A stretch of DNA of 64,000 nt from Chimaeribacter coloradensis (GCF_002858715.1 NZ_PJZH01000014.1:1-64000), one strand, 5' to 3'. Shown: positions 40,947-53,534, numbered from the stretch's first letter. The notes: generated by a model from the letters alone, not told the origin. Program-made: numbers and translations.

Positions 40947-41240
40947 ATGAATCTGAATAACAAACAAAAACAGCACCTGAAAGGCCTGGCGCATCCGTTA
41001 AAACCGGTCGTTATGCTGGGTAATAACGGGCTCACCGAAGGGGTGCTGGCCGAGATCGAGCAGGCGCTTGCGCATCATGAACTGATTAAAGTGAAGATCG
41101 CCGCTGAAGAGCGCGAAACCAAAACTCTGATCGTTGATGCGATTGTGCGTGAAACTGGCGCGGCTAACGTGCAAGTTATCGGTAATATTCTGGTTCTCTA
41201 TCGTCCTTCTGACGATCGGAAAATCAGCTTACCGCGTTAA
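40947..41240 (+). CDS. yhbY: YhbY, CRM-domain RNA-binding protein of the 50S
   Basis: 97 residues, E. coli length. One CRM/YhbY domain with the GxxG loop in [11 protein letters not shown]. Associates with pre-50S particles. Divergent from rlmE; own terminator follows. Confidence 0.95.
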   Translation: MNLNNKQKQHLKGLAHPLKPVVMLGNNGLTEGVLAEIEQALAHHELIKVKIAAEERETKTLIVDAIVRETGAANVQVIGNILVLYRPSDDRKISLPR

Positions 41241-41284
41241 GCTTCCCACGTTTACTGAAAAGGTGCCATGTGCACTGCTCTGAT

Positions 41285-41307
41285 AAAAGGCCGCATGCGG
41301 CCTTTTT
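41285..41307 (+). terminator. Terminator after yhbY
   Basis: AAAAGGCCG-CATG-CGGCCTTTTT, symmetric; can also serve convergent greA. Confidence 0.85.
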
Positions 41308-41351
41308 CTTATCTTTACAAATGTAGCGGGATTGTAAGCATCCGGACAGAC

Positions 41352-41828
41352 TTAAAGATAATCCACATGCAGAATTTCATATTCCACATCGCCGCCCGGG
41401 GTGTTAATCACGACCACATCATCCTGCTCTTTCCCAATCAGGCCACGGGCAATCGGGGAGTTGACGGAGATAAGGTTCTGCTTAAAGTCAGCCTCATCAT
41501 CCCCTACGATACGGTAGGACTGTTCCTCATCCGTATCCAGGTTCAGCACCTTGACGGTGGCACCAAAAATCACCCGGCCATTATTTGGCATTTTTGTGAT
41601 GTCTATCACCTGAGCGTTAGACAGCTTCGCCTCGATCTCCTGAATACGGCCTTCACAGAAGCCTTGCTGCTCACGTGCGGCATGGTACTCAGCATTCTCT
41701 TTCAAATCGCCGTGCTCACGGGCATCAGCAATATCGGAGATGATTTTCGGGCGACGTACCGTCTTCAGGTAATCAAGCTCTTCGCGCAATTTCTCTGCGC
41801 CACGCAACGTCATCGGAATCTGTTTCAT
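41352..41828 (-). CDS. greA: Transcript cleavage factor GreA
   Basis: 158 residues from ATG 41828; GAGG 10 bases upstream; the longer frame to 41936 has no homology. N-terminal coiled coil with the acidic tip Asp41/Glu44 ([12 protein letters not shown]) that enters the RNA polymerase channel, and a C-terminal FKBP-like domain. Rescues backtracked polymerase. Divergent from dacB across 259 bp. Confidence 0.97.
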   Translation of the reverse strand: MKQIPMTLRGAEKLREELDYLKTVRRPKIISDIADAREHGDLKENAEYHAAREQQGFCEGRIQEIEAKLSNAQVIDITKMPNNGRVIFGATVKVLNLDTDEEQSYRIVGDDEADFKQNLISVNSPIARGLIGKEQDDVVVINTPGGDVEYEILHVDYL

Positions 41829-42087
41829 AGTTACACTACCTCTACTTCTGTCCTGTTTAAAAATCCGCCTTCCTGACGTGTTCGGATGAAAATGCGCAGG
41901 ACCGGCGTGGCCCTTCCGCTTCCAGGCGAGAAACAAAAGAATCCTGACCGGCAGAGCATGCCGGGTCAGGATTGGTTTTGCATTTTGATACGCATTTTAA
42001 CGTAGAGTTCATTATGGGTCATCGTTTACTTTTTCCTGCTTTGCACCGTAGTATGGCGGCACATTATCCATCTGTTGCCCCAAAATT

Positions 42088-43521
42088 ATGCGTTTTTCAC
42101 GAATTGTCAGCGGATTAACCTGCGCATTTATGTTGTCTGCCCATGCTGCGCCGGTCGAAGATTATACGCAGTACCTGCCTGATGGCGCCAATCTGGCGCT
42201 GCTGGTTCAGAAAGTCGGCGCGACGACGCCTGCCATCGATTACCACGGCCAGCATATGGCCCTGCCGGCCAGTACCCAGAAAGTCCTGACTGCGCTGGCC
42301 GCATTGCTGCAACTGGGGCCGGATTTCCGCTTCAATACCACGTTTGAAAGCAGTGCGCCGGTGGCAGATGGCGTATTACGCGGTAACCTGGTAGCGCGTT
42401 TCGATGGTGACCCGACCTTTAAGCGCCAGAACCTGCGCAATATGGTCGCGGTGCTGAAAAAACAGGGCATCCATGAAATCACCGGGGATGTGATTGTGGA
42501 CACCTCGGTTTTCGCCAGCCATGACAAAGCGCCCGGCTGGCCATGGAATGACATCACCCAGTGCTTCAGCGCCCCGCCGGCAGCGGCGATTGTTGACCGC
42601 AACTGCTTCTCGGTCTCGCTTTACAGCGCCCCTAAGCCCAATGACATCGCCTTCATCCGCGTAGCCTCCTACTACCCGGTGCATATGTTCAGCCAGGTGC
42701 GTACGCTGGCCAAAGGCTCGCCTGATGCCCAGTATTGTGAACTGGATGTGGTACCGGGGGAGCTTAACCGCTTTACGCTGACCGGCTGCCTGACCCAGCG
42801 CGCTGACCCGCTGCCGCTGGCCTTCGCTATTCAGGACGGTGCCGCCTATGCCGGTGCTATTCTTAAAGACGAACTTCAGGATGCCGGTATCCGTATCGGC
42901 GGCACTCTGAAACGCCAGACCCTGCCGACGCCGGCTGGTTCCGTGCTGGCGCAGACGCAGTCCCTGCCGTTGCATGATCTGCTGAAAATCATGCTGAAGA
43001 AGTCTGACAATATGATCGCGGACACGGTTTTCCGCACCATTGGCCATGAGCGTTTCGGCGTACCGGGCACCTGGCGCGCCGGGGCGGATGCCGTCCGCCA
43101 GATTTTGCGGCAAAAAGCCGGGGTGGATTTGGGCAACAGCATCGTGGTGGATGGCTCCGGGCTCTCACGCCACAACCTGCTCGCCCCTGCCACCATGATG
43201 CAGGCGCTGCAATATATCGCCCAGCATGATAACGAGCTCGATTTTATCTCTATGCTGCCGCTGGCCGGCTATGACGGCACCCTGCGTTACCGCGGTGGCC
43301 TGCATGAGGCCGGGGTTGACGGTAAAGTCTCTGCGAAGACCGGCGCGCTCCAGGGCGTGTATAACCTGGCGGGCTTTATTACCACAGCCAGCGGTCAGAA
43401 AATGGCGTTCGTCCAGTACCTGTCCGGGTATGCGGTTCCACCGGAGGATCAGCGCACGCGCCGGGCCCCGCTGGTCAGGTTTGAAAGCCGTCTCTACCGG
43501 GACATTTATCAGAATAATTAA
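42088..43521 (+). CDS. dacB: DacB, PBP4 D-Ala-D-Ala carboxypeptidase/endopeptidase
   Basis: 477 residues, E. coli length. Signal peptide about 1-20 (SAHA|APV). Active-site SxxK at Ser62-Lys65, SDN motif in KKSDNMIADTVF, KTG in SAKTGALQG. Periplasmic class C low-molecular-weight PBP acting on peptidoglycan cross-links. Followed after only 3 bp by pmrA, which is not the case in E. coli. Confidence 0.96.
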   Translation: MRFSRIVSGLTCAFMLSAHAAPVEDYTQYLPDGANLALLVQKVGATTPAIDYHGQHMALPASTQKVLTALAALLQLGPDFRFNTTFESSAPVADGVLRGNLVARFDGDPTFKRQNLRNMVAVLKKQGIHEITGDVIVDTSVFASHDKAPGWPWNDITQCFSAPPAAAIVDRNCFSVSLYSAPKPNDIAFIRVASYYPVHMFSQVRTLAKGSPDAQYCELDVVPGELNRFTLTGCLTQRADPLPLAFAIQDGAAYAGAILKDELQDAGIRIGGTLKRQTLPTPAGSVLAQTQSLPLHDLLKIMLKKSDNMIADTVFRTIGHERFGVPGTWRAGADAVRQILRQKAGVDLGNSIVVDGSGLSRHNLLAPATMMQALQYIAQHDNELDFISMLPLAGYDGTLRYRGGLHEAGVDGKVSAKTGALQGVYNLAGFITTASGQKMAFVQYLSGYAVPPEDQRTRRAPLVRFESRLYRDIYQNN

Positions 43522-43524
43522 TCG

Positions 43525-44187
43525 ATGAAGATACTGATTGTCGAAGATGATGCGTTGTTACAGCAGGGGCTTTCCGCGGCCCTCTCAGCGGAGGGGTACG
43601 CCTGCGATTGTGTCAGCCGCGCTGCGGAGGCTGAACGCTATCTTCCCGCCAGTCAGTACAGCCTGATTATTCTTGACCTGGGCCTGCCGGATCGCGACGG
43701 CACCTCGCTGTTGCGCCAGTGGCGGCGGGAGAATATGGCGTTGCCGGTATTGATTCTGACGGCGCGTGATGCGATGGAAGACCGGGTCGAAGGGCTGGAT
43801 GCAGGTGCCGATGATTACCTGATCAAACCCTTTGCCCTGGCTGAACTGCAGGCGCGGGTGCGCGCCCTGCTGCGGCGTTACCAGGGGCACAGCGATAACC
43901 TGCTGACCCTGGATGATCTCACGCTGAACCTCTCTACACAGCAGGTGTCCCTGGACAATAAACCGCTTGAGGTGACGCCCAAGGAGTTTGCCATTCTCTC
44001 CCGGCTGATGCTGCGGGCCGGGCAGACGGTAAACCGGGAATTGTTACAGCACGACCTCTATACCTGGCAGGACGATTTAGGCTCCAACACGTTGGAAGTG
44101 CATATCCATAACCTGCGCCGGAAGCTCGGCAAAGAGCGTATCCGCACCGTGCGCGGCATCGGTTACCGGCTGGACGCTCAGCCATGA
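43525..44187 (+). CDS. pmrA: PmrA/BasR, OmpR-family response regulator
   Basis: 220 residues. Receiver domain with Asp51 (LIILDLGLPDRDG), acidic pocket EDD 7-9 and Lys in LIKPFAL; winged-helix DNA-binding C-terminus with TLEVHIHNLRRKLGKERIRTVRGIGY. The wording closely follows Salmonella PmrA, hence the call; QseB is the next-best relative. Known PmrA targets are lipid A modification genes giving polymyxin resistance. Overlaps pmrB by 4 bp (ATGA). Confidence 0.87.
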   Translation: MKILIVEDDALLQQGLSAALSAEGYACDCVSRAAEAERYLPASQYSLIILDLGLPDRDGTSLLRQWRRENMALPVLILTARDAMEDRVEGLDAGADDYLIKPFALAELQARVRALLRRYQGHSDNLLTLDDLTLNLSTQQVSLDNKPLEVTPKEFAILSRLMLRAGQTVNRELLQHDLYTWQDDLGSNTLEVHIHNLRRKLGKERIRTVRGIGYRLDAQP

Positions 44188-45245
44188 TCAGTATGCGTCG
44201 GCGTTTGTTATTGATGCTGGCGTTGATTCTGCTGGTGACGCAGCTGACCAGCGTCTTCTGGCTCTGGCATGAGAGCCGTGAACAGATCAGCCTGCTGGTC
44301 AATGACACCCTGACCGCCAAGGTGCGCAACCAGCATGTCGAGATGGAGATTGCCGAGGCGGTCGCCTCGCTGCTCGCCCCCTCTCTGATTATGCTGGGTG
44401 TCACCCTCCTGCTCTCCTTCTGGGCCATCAGCTGGATTATCCGGCCGCTGAACCAGTTACAGCAGCGTTTACAGCGCCGCTCTGCCGATAACCTGACTCC
44501 GCTGCCGATCAACAGTGACATACAGGAGATCGTCTCTGTCACCACGTCCCTTAACCAGCTATTAGCGCGGCTCTCCAATACCATTCAGCAGGAGCGGTTA
44601 TTCACCGCCGATGCCGCCCATGAATTGCGCACCCCTCTGGCCGGAATCCGGCTGCATCTGGAGCTGATGGAGCAAAAAGGGATCGCAGAAAGCCGGGTAT
44701 TGATTGCCCGCCTCGATCTGCTGATGCACACCATTGAGCAGCTGTTGATGTTGTCACGCGCCGGGCAGAATTTTGCTGAAGGTCATTATCAGCAGATCAA
44801 TTGGGTAGAGGAGGTCGCCCTCCCCTTGCGTGAAGAGCTGGAAGAGATGGCGGCACAACGCCATCAGACGTTGATTTGGCAGATGCCGGCACAAGCCCGG
44901 ATACAGGGTGACGCGGTGCTGCTGCGCCTGATGCTGCGTAACCTGGTAGAAAACGCCCACCGCTACAGCCCGGAACAGAGCCACATCACCATTACCTGTG
45001 ACGCGCTACCGGCGCAATGGCAGCTTACCGTCAGTGATGAGGGGCCGGGTATTGATGAAAGCCTGGCAGGCGAGCTGACAAAAGCGTTTAAGCGTATGGA
45101 TCAGCGTTATGGCGGCAGTGGGCTGGGGCTAAATATCGTGATTCGTATCGCCCAGCTTCATCAGGGGAAAGTCACGCTGCAAAACAGGCCGCAAGGCGGG
45201 CTTGCAGCCTGTTGCCTGCTGCCCAACCGGCTCGATTTCGCATAA
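44184..45245 (+). CDS. pmrB: PmrB/BasS, sensor histidine kinase
   Basis: 353 residues. Membrane segments about 8-28 and 63-85 enclose a periplasmic loop of only about 35 residues that has two ExxE motifs, Glu30/Glu33 and Glu55/Glu58, like the Fe3+-binding motifs reported for Salmonella PmrB. HAMP, then His146 in ADAAHELRTPLAG, N box NLVENAHRYSP, G boxes DEGPGI and GGSGLGL. Partner of PmrA. Both presumably ride on dacB transcription or a promoter within dacB. Confidence 0.87.
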   Translation: MISMRRRLLLMLALILLVTQLTSVFWLWHESREQISLLVNDTLTAKVRNQHVEMEIAEAVASLLAPSLIMLGVTLLLSFWAISWIIRPLNQLQQRLQRRSADNLTPLPINSDIQEIVSVTTSLNQLLARLSNTIQQERLFTADAAHELRTPLAGIRLHLELMEQKGIAESRVLIARLDLLMHTIEQLLMLSRAGQNFAEGHYQQINWVEEVALPLREELEEMAAQRHQTLIWQMPAQARIQGDAVLLRLMLRNLVENAHRYSPEQSHITITCDALPAQWQLTVSDEGPGIDESLAGELTKAFKRMDQRYGGSGLGLNIVIRIAQLHQGKVTLQNRPQGGLAACCLLPNRLDFA

Positions 45246-45263
45246 ACATTGGTTTGCACACAT

Positions 45264-45293
45264 AAAAAAGGTTGCCCGCAGGCAACCTTTTTT
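45264..45293. terminator. Bidirectional terminator between pmrB and obgE
   Basis: AAAAAAGGTTGCC-CGCA-GGCAACCTTTTTT, a 13-bp perfect stem with A- and T-runs, between convergent genes. Confidence 0.92.
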
Positions 45294-45302
45294 GTCAGCA
45301 GA

Positions 45303-47463
<2,161 letters not shown>

Positions 47464-47492
47464 AACTTATCCCGACGTCCACGCTAAAATGT

Positions 47493-47521
47493 AAAAAGCC
47501 CCGCAACAGAATTGCGGGGCT
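47493..47521 (-). terminator. Terminator between rpmA and yhbE
   Basis: Minus strand AGCCCCGCAA-TTCTG-TTGCGGGGCT followed by T4-5. Probably partial, setting r-protein mRNA above yhbE-obgE. Confidence 0.85.
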
Positions 47522-47548
47522 TACATCTACCAGTAAGGCTCGAAAAAC

Positions 47549-47815
<267 letters not shown>

Positions 47816-47821
47816 CTAAAC

Positions 47822-48190
<369 letters not shown>

Positions 48191-48206
48191 TCACAATAGG
48201 GCGCGA

Positions 48207-48235
48207 ATTCTACGCAAAAAAGCCTCGCATGACAA
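48207..48235 (-). promoter_or_regulatory. Sigma-70 promoter of rplU
   Basis: Minus strand TTGTCA - 17 bases - TAGAAT, -10 box 73 bases before the rplU ATG. Close to consensus in both boxes and spacing. Confidence 0.78.
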
Positions 48236-48394
48236 GAGCAGAATAAAGTCAGAAGAAGAAAAAAAGCACAGCTCATTTCGCGACGTTTATCTATGCCATT
48301 TTTCAAGTACAATCAAAGATACCGTTACTACGATGAGCCGCTGCGTGCGGTGCTCCCATTCATGGTGAAGAGCATCCTAATAGAAAAAAACACA

Positions 48395-49366
48395 ATGAAC
48401 CTTGAACAGATTACCGACCTTACCGCACAAGATATGGCGGCTGTAAACGCGATCATTCTCGACCAGCTCAACTCTGACGTCACACTGATCAATCAGTTGG
48501 GTTATTACATCATCAGCGGTGGCGGCAAACGCATCCGGCCGATGATTGCGGTGCTGGCTGCCCGGGCACTCAGCTACACCGGCCAGAAACATGTCACGGT
48601 AGCGGCCCTGATTGAATTTATTCATACCGCCACCCTGCTGCATGACGATGTGGTGGACGAATCGGACATGCGCCGCGGGAAAGCCACGGCCAACGCCGCA
48701 TTCGGCAACGCAGCCAGCGTGCTGGTCGGCGATTTTATCTATACCCGCGCCTTCCAGATGATGACCGGCCTGGAGTCACTGCGGGTGCTGGCGCTGATGT
48801 CTGAAGCGGTGAATGTGATCGCGGAAGGCGAAGTGCTGCAGCTGATGAACTGTAACGATCCGGACATTACCGAGGAGAGTTACATGCGGGTGATTTACAG
48901 CAAAACCGCCCGGCTGTTTGAGGCGGCGGCGCAGGCGTCTGCCATCCTCTCGGATGCCACCGAACAGCAGGAAAAAGCGCTGCAGGACTACGGCCGTTAT
49001 CTGGGCACCGCGTTCCAGTTAATTGATGATTTGCTGGATTACGATGCCGATGGCGGCACGTTGGGCAAAAATACCGGCGACGATCTGGACGAAGGCAAAC
49101 CGACGCTGCCCCTGCTTCATGCGATGAAACATGGCAACGCGGAGCAGTCTGCCATGATTCGTCAGGCCATTGAGGAAGGGAATGGCCGCCACCTGCTGGA
49201 GCCGGTGCTGGAAACCATGCATCAGGTCGGGTCGCTGGCTTATACCCGGCAGCGGGCGGAAGAGGAAGCAGATAAAGCTATCGCCTGCCTCCGCATCCTG
49301 CCGGATACCCCTTACCGCCGTGCCCTGGAAGGGCTGGCGCATCTGGCCGTAAAACGGGATTACTGA
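48395..49366 (+). CDS. ispB: Octaprenyl diphosphate synthase
   Basis: 323 residues from ATG 48395, E. coli length; the frame upstream to 48293 is unconserved. Two Asp-rich motifs, DDVVD 84-88 and DDLLD 211-215, bind Mg-diphosphate. Makes the C40 side chain for ubiquinone and menaquinone, so it supplies the same pathway as ubiTUV in this window. Divergent from rplU. Confidence 0.96.
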   Translation: MNLEQITDLTAQDMAAVNAIILDQLNSDVTLINQLGYYIISGGGKRIRPMIAVLAARALSYTGQKHVTVAALIEFIHTATLLHDDVVDESDMRRGKATANAAFGNAASVLVGDFIYTRAFQMMTGLESLRVLALMSEAVNVIAEGEVLQLMNCNDPDITEESYMRVIYSKTARLFEAAAQASAILSDATEQQEKALQDYGRYLGTAFQLIDDLLDYDADGGTLGKNTGDDLDEGKPTLPLLHAMKHGNAEQSAMIRQAIEEGNGRHLLEPVLETMHQVGSLAYTRQRAEEEADKAIACLRILPDTPYRRALEGLAHLAVKRDY

Positions 49367-49764
49367 TCCCCGTGCCGGCGGCGGCTGACCCGCCGCCGGC
49401 TCCCCCGCCCCTTGCCTTCCGGCGTCATCAGGGTGCTGCCTGTCAGTCTTTCAGCGACTGATCATTTTCAGCTTCCTGTAAGTTCCTCGCCCCCTCTCTT
49501 TTTATAGAAATTTTCTGATTATTTTTCCCATAAAAAAGCCTGATATTTTCTCATTCATTGATTGATGAGCCCCTTTCACTTTCTTTCAGATCCTCTGTAT
49601 TTCACTGCAATTGCAGGCAATATTTGGTATCTGGCACACATTTGCAGCCACTTTCAGAAAGTTGTTTGCGCAGGATTAAGAAATATGATGTTATTTATTT
49701 TCTGAAAATGCGGCGGTGGGTATCCCCGGCATACAATGCATCTGGATGAGTAAGGACAAAGGGA
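49367..49764. other. Intergenic region ispB-sfsB (398 bp)
   Basis: Directly after the ispB stop is an 11-bp perfect GC stem GCCGGCGGCGG-CTGAC-CCGCCGCCGGC (49374-49400) with no T-run. The rest is AT-rich. Small frames inside have no homology I recognise. It should hold the sfsB promoter; GGACAAAGGGA lies before its ATG. Confidence 0.6.
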
Positions 49765-50139
49765 ATGGAAGATAACATCAGGAAGGATTGGCATTCGGCA
49801 GACATTATTTCCGCCCTGCACAAAAAAGGGATGTCAATGGCGGCGCTGTCACGGGCAGCCGGGTTAAGCTCCTCGACCCTGGCCAACGTTCTTTATCGCC
49901 CGTGGCCTAAAGGCGAGTGGATCATTGCCCATGCGTTGGACCTGCACCCGCGCCAGATCTGGCCCAGCCGCTATTTTGATGAAGAGACGCGGTTGCCGGT
50001 AGAAAGGAAGACGCGCCGGCCGCTGCCGCAGGCGTTATGCCGGCCTGTGGTGAAAGCGAAGAGAGAGGTTGCACAGAAATCGCCGGTATCCCGTAAAAAA
50101 AGCACGGCGCAAGCGGCCAAAGACGAACCGCTGGCATAA
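49765..50139 (+). CDS. sfsB: SfsB/Nlp, Ner-like DNA-binding regulator with a basic C-terminal extension
   Basis: 124 residues; E. coli SfsB is 92. Residues 8-75 match the Ner/Nlp helix-turn-helix family (DWHSADIISALHKKGMSMAA, GLSSSTLANVLYRPWPKGEW, IWPSRYFDE). The last about 45 residues are Lys/Arg/Ala-rich (KTRRPLPQALCRPVVKAKRE) and extend beyond E. coli. Reported to affect maltose metabolism in E. coli; role here unknown. Phage-repressor-like ancestry. Confidence 0.88.
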   Translation: MEDNIRKDWHSADIISALHKKGMSMAALSRAAGLSSSTLANVLYRPWPKGEWIIAHALDLHPRQIWPSRYFDEETRLPVERKTRRPLPQALCRPVVKAKREVAQKSPVSRKKSTAQAAKDEPLA

Positions 50140-50149
50140 CGCCAGCGGT
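50127..50149. terminator. Hairpin across the sfsB stop codon
   Basis: ACCGCTGGC-ATAAC-GCCAGCGGT, 9-bp perfect stem between convergent sfsB and mdh. It lacks a T-run, so an intrinsic terminator is doubtful. Confidence 0.5.
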
Positions 50150-50160
50150 AGTGGGGTGGG

Positions 50161-51099
50161 TCAGTTGTTGATGAACTGTTCCCCCAGTTCAATATCCTTG
50201 CGCAGGACATCCAGCATCCCTTCCAGCGCCTGTTGTTCAAAGGCGCTCAGTGTGCCGATCTCCTGCCGTTCAGCCACCCCCTCTTTACCCAGCAACAAGG
50301 GTTGTGCAAAGAAGCGGGCATAGCGGCCATCCCCTTCAACGTAGGCACACTCCACCACGTTGCTTTCGCCTTGCAAGGCCCGAACCAGGGACAACCCGAA
50401 CCGCGCCGCGGCCTGGCCCATAGAGAGCGTGGCCGACCCGCCGCCCGCTTTGGCTTCCACAACCTCTGTACCGGCATTCTGGATACGCTTGGTCAGCTCC
50501 GTGACTTCTTCCTCTGAGAAGCTGACGCCCGGCACCTGTGAAAGCAGCGGCAGAATCGTGACGCCGGAGTGCCCGCCAATCACCGGCACCTCTACCTCTT
50601 CCGGCTGTTTGCCTTTCAGCGCCGCGACAAAGGTATTTGCCCGGATGGTATCCAGCGTAGTCACGCCAAACAGCCTGTTTTTGTCATACACGCCCGCTTT
50701 TTTCAGCACCTCTGCGGCAATCGCCACCGTGGTATTGACCGGGTTGGTGATAATGCCGATCAACGCATTGGGGCAGGTGTCTGCCACTTGCTGAATCAGG
50801 TTGCGCACAATCCCGGCGTTGACGTTGAACAGATCGGAGCGATCCATACCCGGCTTGCGTGCTACCCCGGCCGAGATCAAGACCACGTCAGCGCCATGCA
50901 GTGCCGGTGTGGCATCTTCACCGCTGAAGCCTTGAATGTGAACCGCAGTAGGGATGTGGCTGAGATCCACCGCCACGCCGGGCGTAACGGGTGCGATGTC
51001 ATAGAGGGAGAGTTCCGAACCTGAAGGCAATTGGGTTTTAAGCAAAAGGGCGAGCGCCTGACCAATACCGCCGGCTGCGCCGAGGACTGCAACTTTCAT
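50161..51099 (-). CDS. mdh: Malate dehydrogenase (NAD)
   Basis: 312 residues, E. coli length and numbering: GAAGGIGQ 8-15 binds NAD; Arg81, Arg87 and Arg153 bind substrate; Asp150/His177 form the relay. Interconverts malate and oxaloacetate in the TCA cycle. Divergent from argR, as in E. coli; downstream neighbour sfsB differs from E. coli. Confidence 0.97.
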   Translation of the reverse strand: MKVAVLGAAGGIGQALALLLKTQLPSGSELSLYDIAPVTPGVAVDLSHIPTAVHIQGFSGEDATPALHGADVVLISAGVARKPGMDRSDLFNVNAGIVRNLIQQVADTCPNALIGIITNPVNTTVAIAAEVLKKAGVYDKNRLFGVTTLDTIRANTFVAALKGKQPEEVEVPVIGGHSGVTILPLLSQVPGVSFSEEEVTELTKRIQNAGTEVVEAKAGGGSATLSMGQAAARFGLSLVRALQGESNVVECAYVEGDGRYARFFAQPLLLGKEGVAERQEIGTLSAFEQQALEGMLDVLRKDIELGEQFINN

Positions 51100-52023
<924 letters not shown>

Positions 52024-52449
52024 TCTGCCCGATACCGCAAGGGCGCGCAGTAAGCCGTTGCGGTGTTCCCCTTTTTTGCCTGTTTCCCCCTGCTCTGCCT
52101 CCGATATGCCCGCCAGGTGATTACTGCATAATTAATTATTTTGCTGTGCTGCTATTTACACGCATAATCCCACGCTTCTTTTCCCTCCAGCAGTGATTAT
52201 CACTGCTTTGAACAGCACATTTAGTTAAATTGATTTAGCTTATTGATCTTACGAAAAATTAACGTTTAACGTTCATTATTTATACAATTTTTATGCTTTT
52301 TGGTTATTAAAAAAACAAAAAGCCTCCTGAAGTAACCTCAAAAACTATTAGCGTCCTATTTATTTTCGGATGTTACCAGGCGTATACTCCTTTCCGTGAT
52401 GAGAATCACACTTTTTCTAACGAATAATAAAACACGATGAGGCAAAACC
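52024..52449. other. Intergenic region argR-yhcN (426 bp)
   Basis: A possible argR terminator: ACCGCAA (52034-52040) pairs with TTGCGGT (52058-52064) before CTTTTTT. The remainder is AT-rich, with TATACT at 52383-52388 as a candidate -10 box for the downstream gene. No coding potential recognised. Confidence 0.6.
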
Positions 52450-52713
52450 ATGAACATTAAAACAACCATCGCAGCAGCAAGCATCCTATCTGCACTGTCA
52501 TTTGGCGCATTTGCAGCACAATCTATCGATTCCACTCAGGCCGCGTCGCTGCAACCCATGGGCACCATTTCTGTCAGCGGTGTGAGCGCAGCGCCTTCTG
52601 ACGTTCGCCAGGCCCTGTCTGAAAAAGCAGACAATAAAGGCGCGAAAGCCTACCGGGTTGTCGAAGCCTATATCAACGGCAACTACCACGCGACCGCAGA
52701 GATCTACCAGTAA
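52450..52713 (+). CDS. yhcN: YhcN-family (DUF1471) small periplasmic stress protein, copy 1
   Basis: 87 residues, E. coli YhcN length. Signal peptide about 1-22 (FGAFA|AQS). Family core: MGTISVSGVSAAPSDVRQAL, then KADNKGAKAYRVVEAY and YHATAEIYQ. YhcN/BhsA-like proteins respond to acid, peroxide and biofilm conditions; molecular function uncertain. Downstream of argR, as in E. coli. Confidence 0.93.
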   Translation: MNIKTTIAAASILSALSFGAFAAQSIDSTQAASLQPMGTISVSGVSAAPSDVRQALSEKADNKGAKAYRVVEAYINGNYHATAEIYQ

Positions 52714-52831
52714 CAGAAAGGCTTAGTAAACATCTGAGGGATCGTTGATCCCGGCACGCATCAGAACAACCGGCAGGCAATACGTGTGATATGGCCTTAA
52801 CGGTTGTTAACCCAACCCTGAGGAAACCATT

Positions 52832-53092
52832 ATGACGATGAAAACCACACTCGCTGCCCTGGCCCTGCTCTCTGCTGTTTCTGCTGGCGCGTCTGCCGCA
52901 GAATTGATTACCGCCCCGGCAAACAACCTTACTCCGGCAGGCACCATCAGTGTCAGTGGGGTAAACGGCAGCCCGGCAGATATCCGCCAGGCGCTCTCAG
53001 ACAAAGCGGACAGTAAAGGTGCAAAAGCCTACCGTGTGATTGAGGCCTACCAGAACGGTAACTATCACGCGACTGCGGAAATTTACCAATAA
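52832..53092 (+). CDS. YhcN-family (DUF1471) small periplasmic stress protein, copy 2
   Basis: 86 residues; a tandem paralogue of the gene 118 bp upstream. Same layout: signal peptide ending SAGASA|AEL, GTISVSGVNGSPADIRQALS, KADSKGAKAYRVIEAY, YHATAEIYQ. GAGGA 7 bases before ATG 52832 decides this start over ATG 52838. A strong terminator follows. Confidence 0.92.
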   Translation: MTMKTTLAALALLSAVSAGASAAELITAPANNLTPAGTISVSGVNGSPADIRQALSDKADSKGAKAYRVIEAYQNGNYHATAEIYQ

Positions 53093-53118
53093 GTACCGGC
53101 CCGCTGAGTACCCTGCCC

Positions 53119-53169
53119 GCACCCTCTTCCCATTCGAATGACTATTTAAAGAGGGTGCCCGCTTTTTTT
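53119..53169 (+). terminator. Terminator after the second yhcN-like gene
   Basis: GCACCCTCTT (53119-53128) pairs with AAGAGGGTGC (53149-53158), then CCGC and T7. Confidence 0.85.
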
Positions 53170-53198
53170 CAGGAACAGTCCGTTTTCAGGAATAGATC

Positions 53199-53441
53199 GT
53201 GTCATTAAACGTTATACCCGCCGTGTTGGGCCTGTGGGTTGCTCTGGTATGGAACGCCTCTGCCGCCCCCGTCCCCACCGACATGCATGATGCCCAGGAG
53301 AATACGCAACATGCTGAACCCCTGCCGATGACGCTCTCCCAGGCGTTAACGGCCAAAGCCAGCCAGAAAGCGATCAGTACACCTCGCCGTTATGGCGTGC
53401 TGGAAAGCCAGGAGTGGCATACCCGCCTGCCGGGATTCTGA
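53199..53441 (+). CDS. Small secreted protein, possible degenerate YhcN relative
   Basis: 80 residues from GTG 53199 with CAGG 8 bases upstream. Signal peptide about 1-22 (NASA|APV). The rest shares LSQALTAKASQKA...RYGVLES with the family pattern VRQALSEKADNKG...YRVVEA, but lacks the GTISVSG strand and the HATAEIYQ end. Probably a third, diverged tandem copy (inference). It lies just after the T-run of a terminator, so expression is doubtful unless it has its own promoter. Confidence 0.55.
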   Translation: MSLNVIPAVLGLWVALVWNASAAPVPTDMHDAQENTQHAEPLPMTLSQALTAKASQKAISTPRRYGVLESQEWHTRLPGF

Positions 53442-53472
53442 TAAACCCTCGTCCTATCCGACGAACCCCATT

Positions 53473-53497
53473 GCCCCCCTGTCGGGGGCTTTTTTTT
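53473..53497 (+). terminator. Terminator after the third small gene
   Basis: GCCCCC-CTGTC-GGGGGC followed by T8 on the plus strand. Confidence 0.88.
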
Positions 53498-53534
53498 GCC
53501 TGCGGTGACCGGGCACCGGGGTTTATTCCAAAAG

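Noticed and set aside
43525-45245. QseB/QseC assignment for the two-component pair
   Set aside because: The PmrA-like wording of the regulator and the short ExxE sensor loop fit PmrAB better; phylogeny would settle it.
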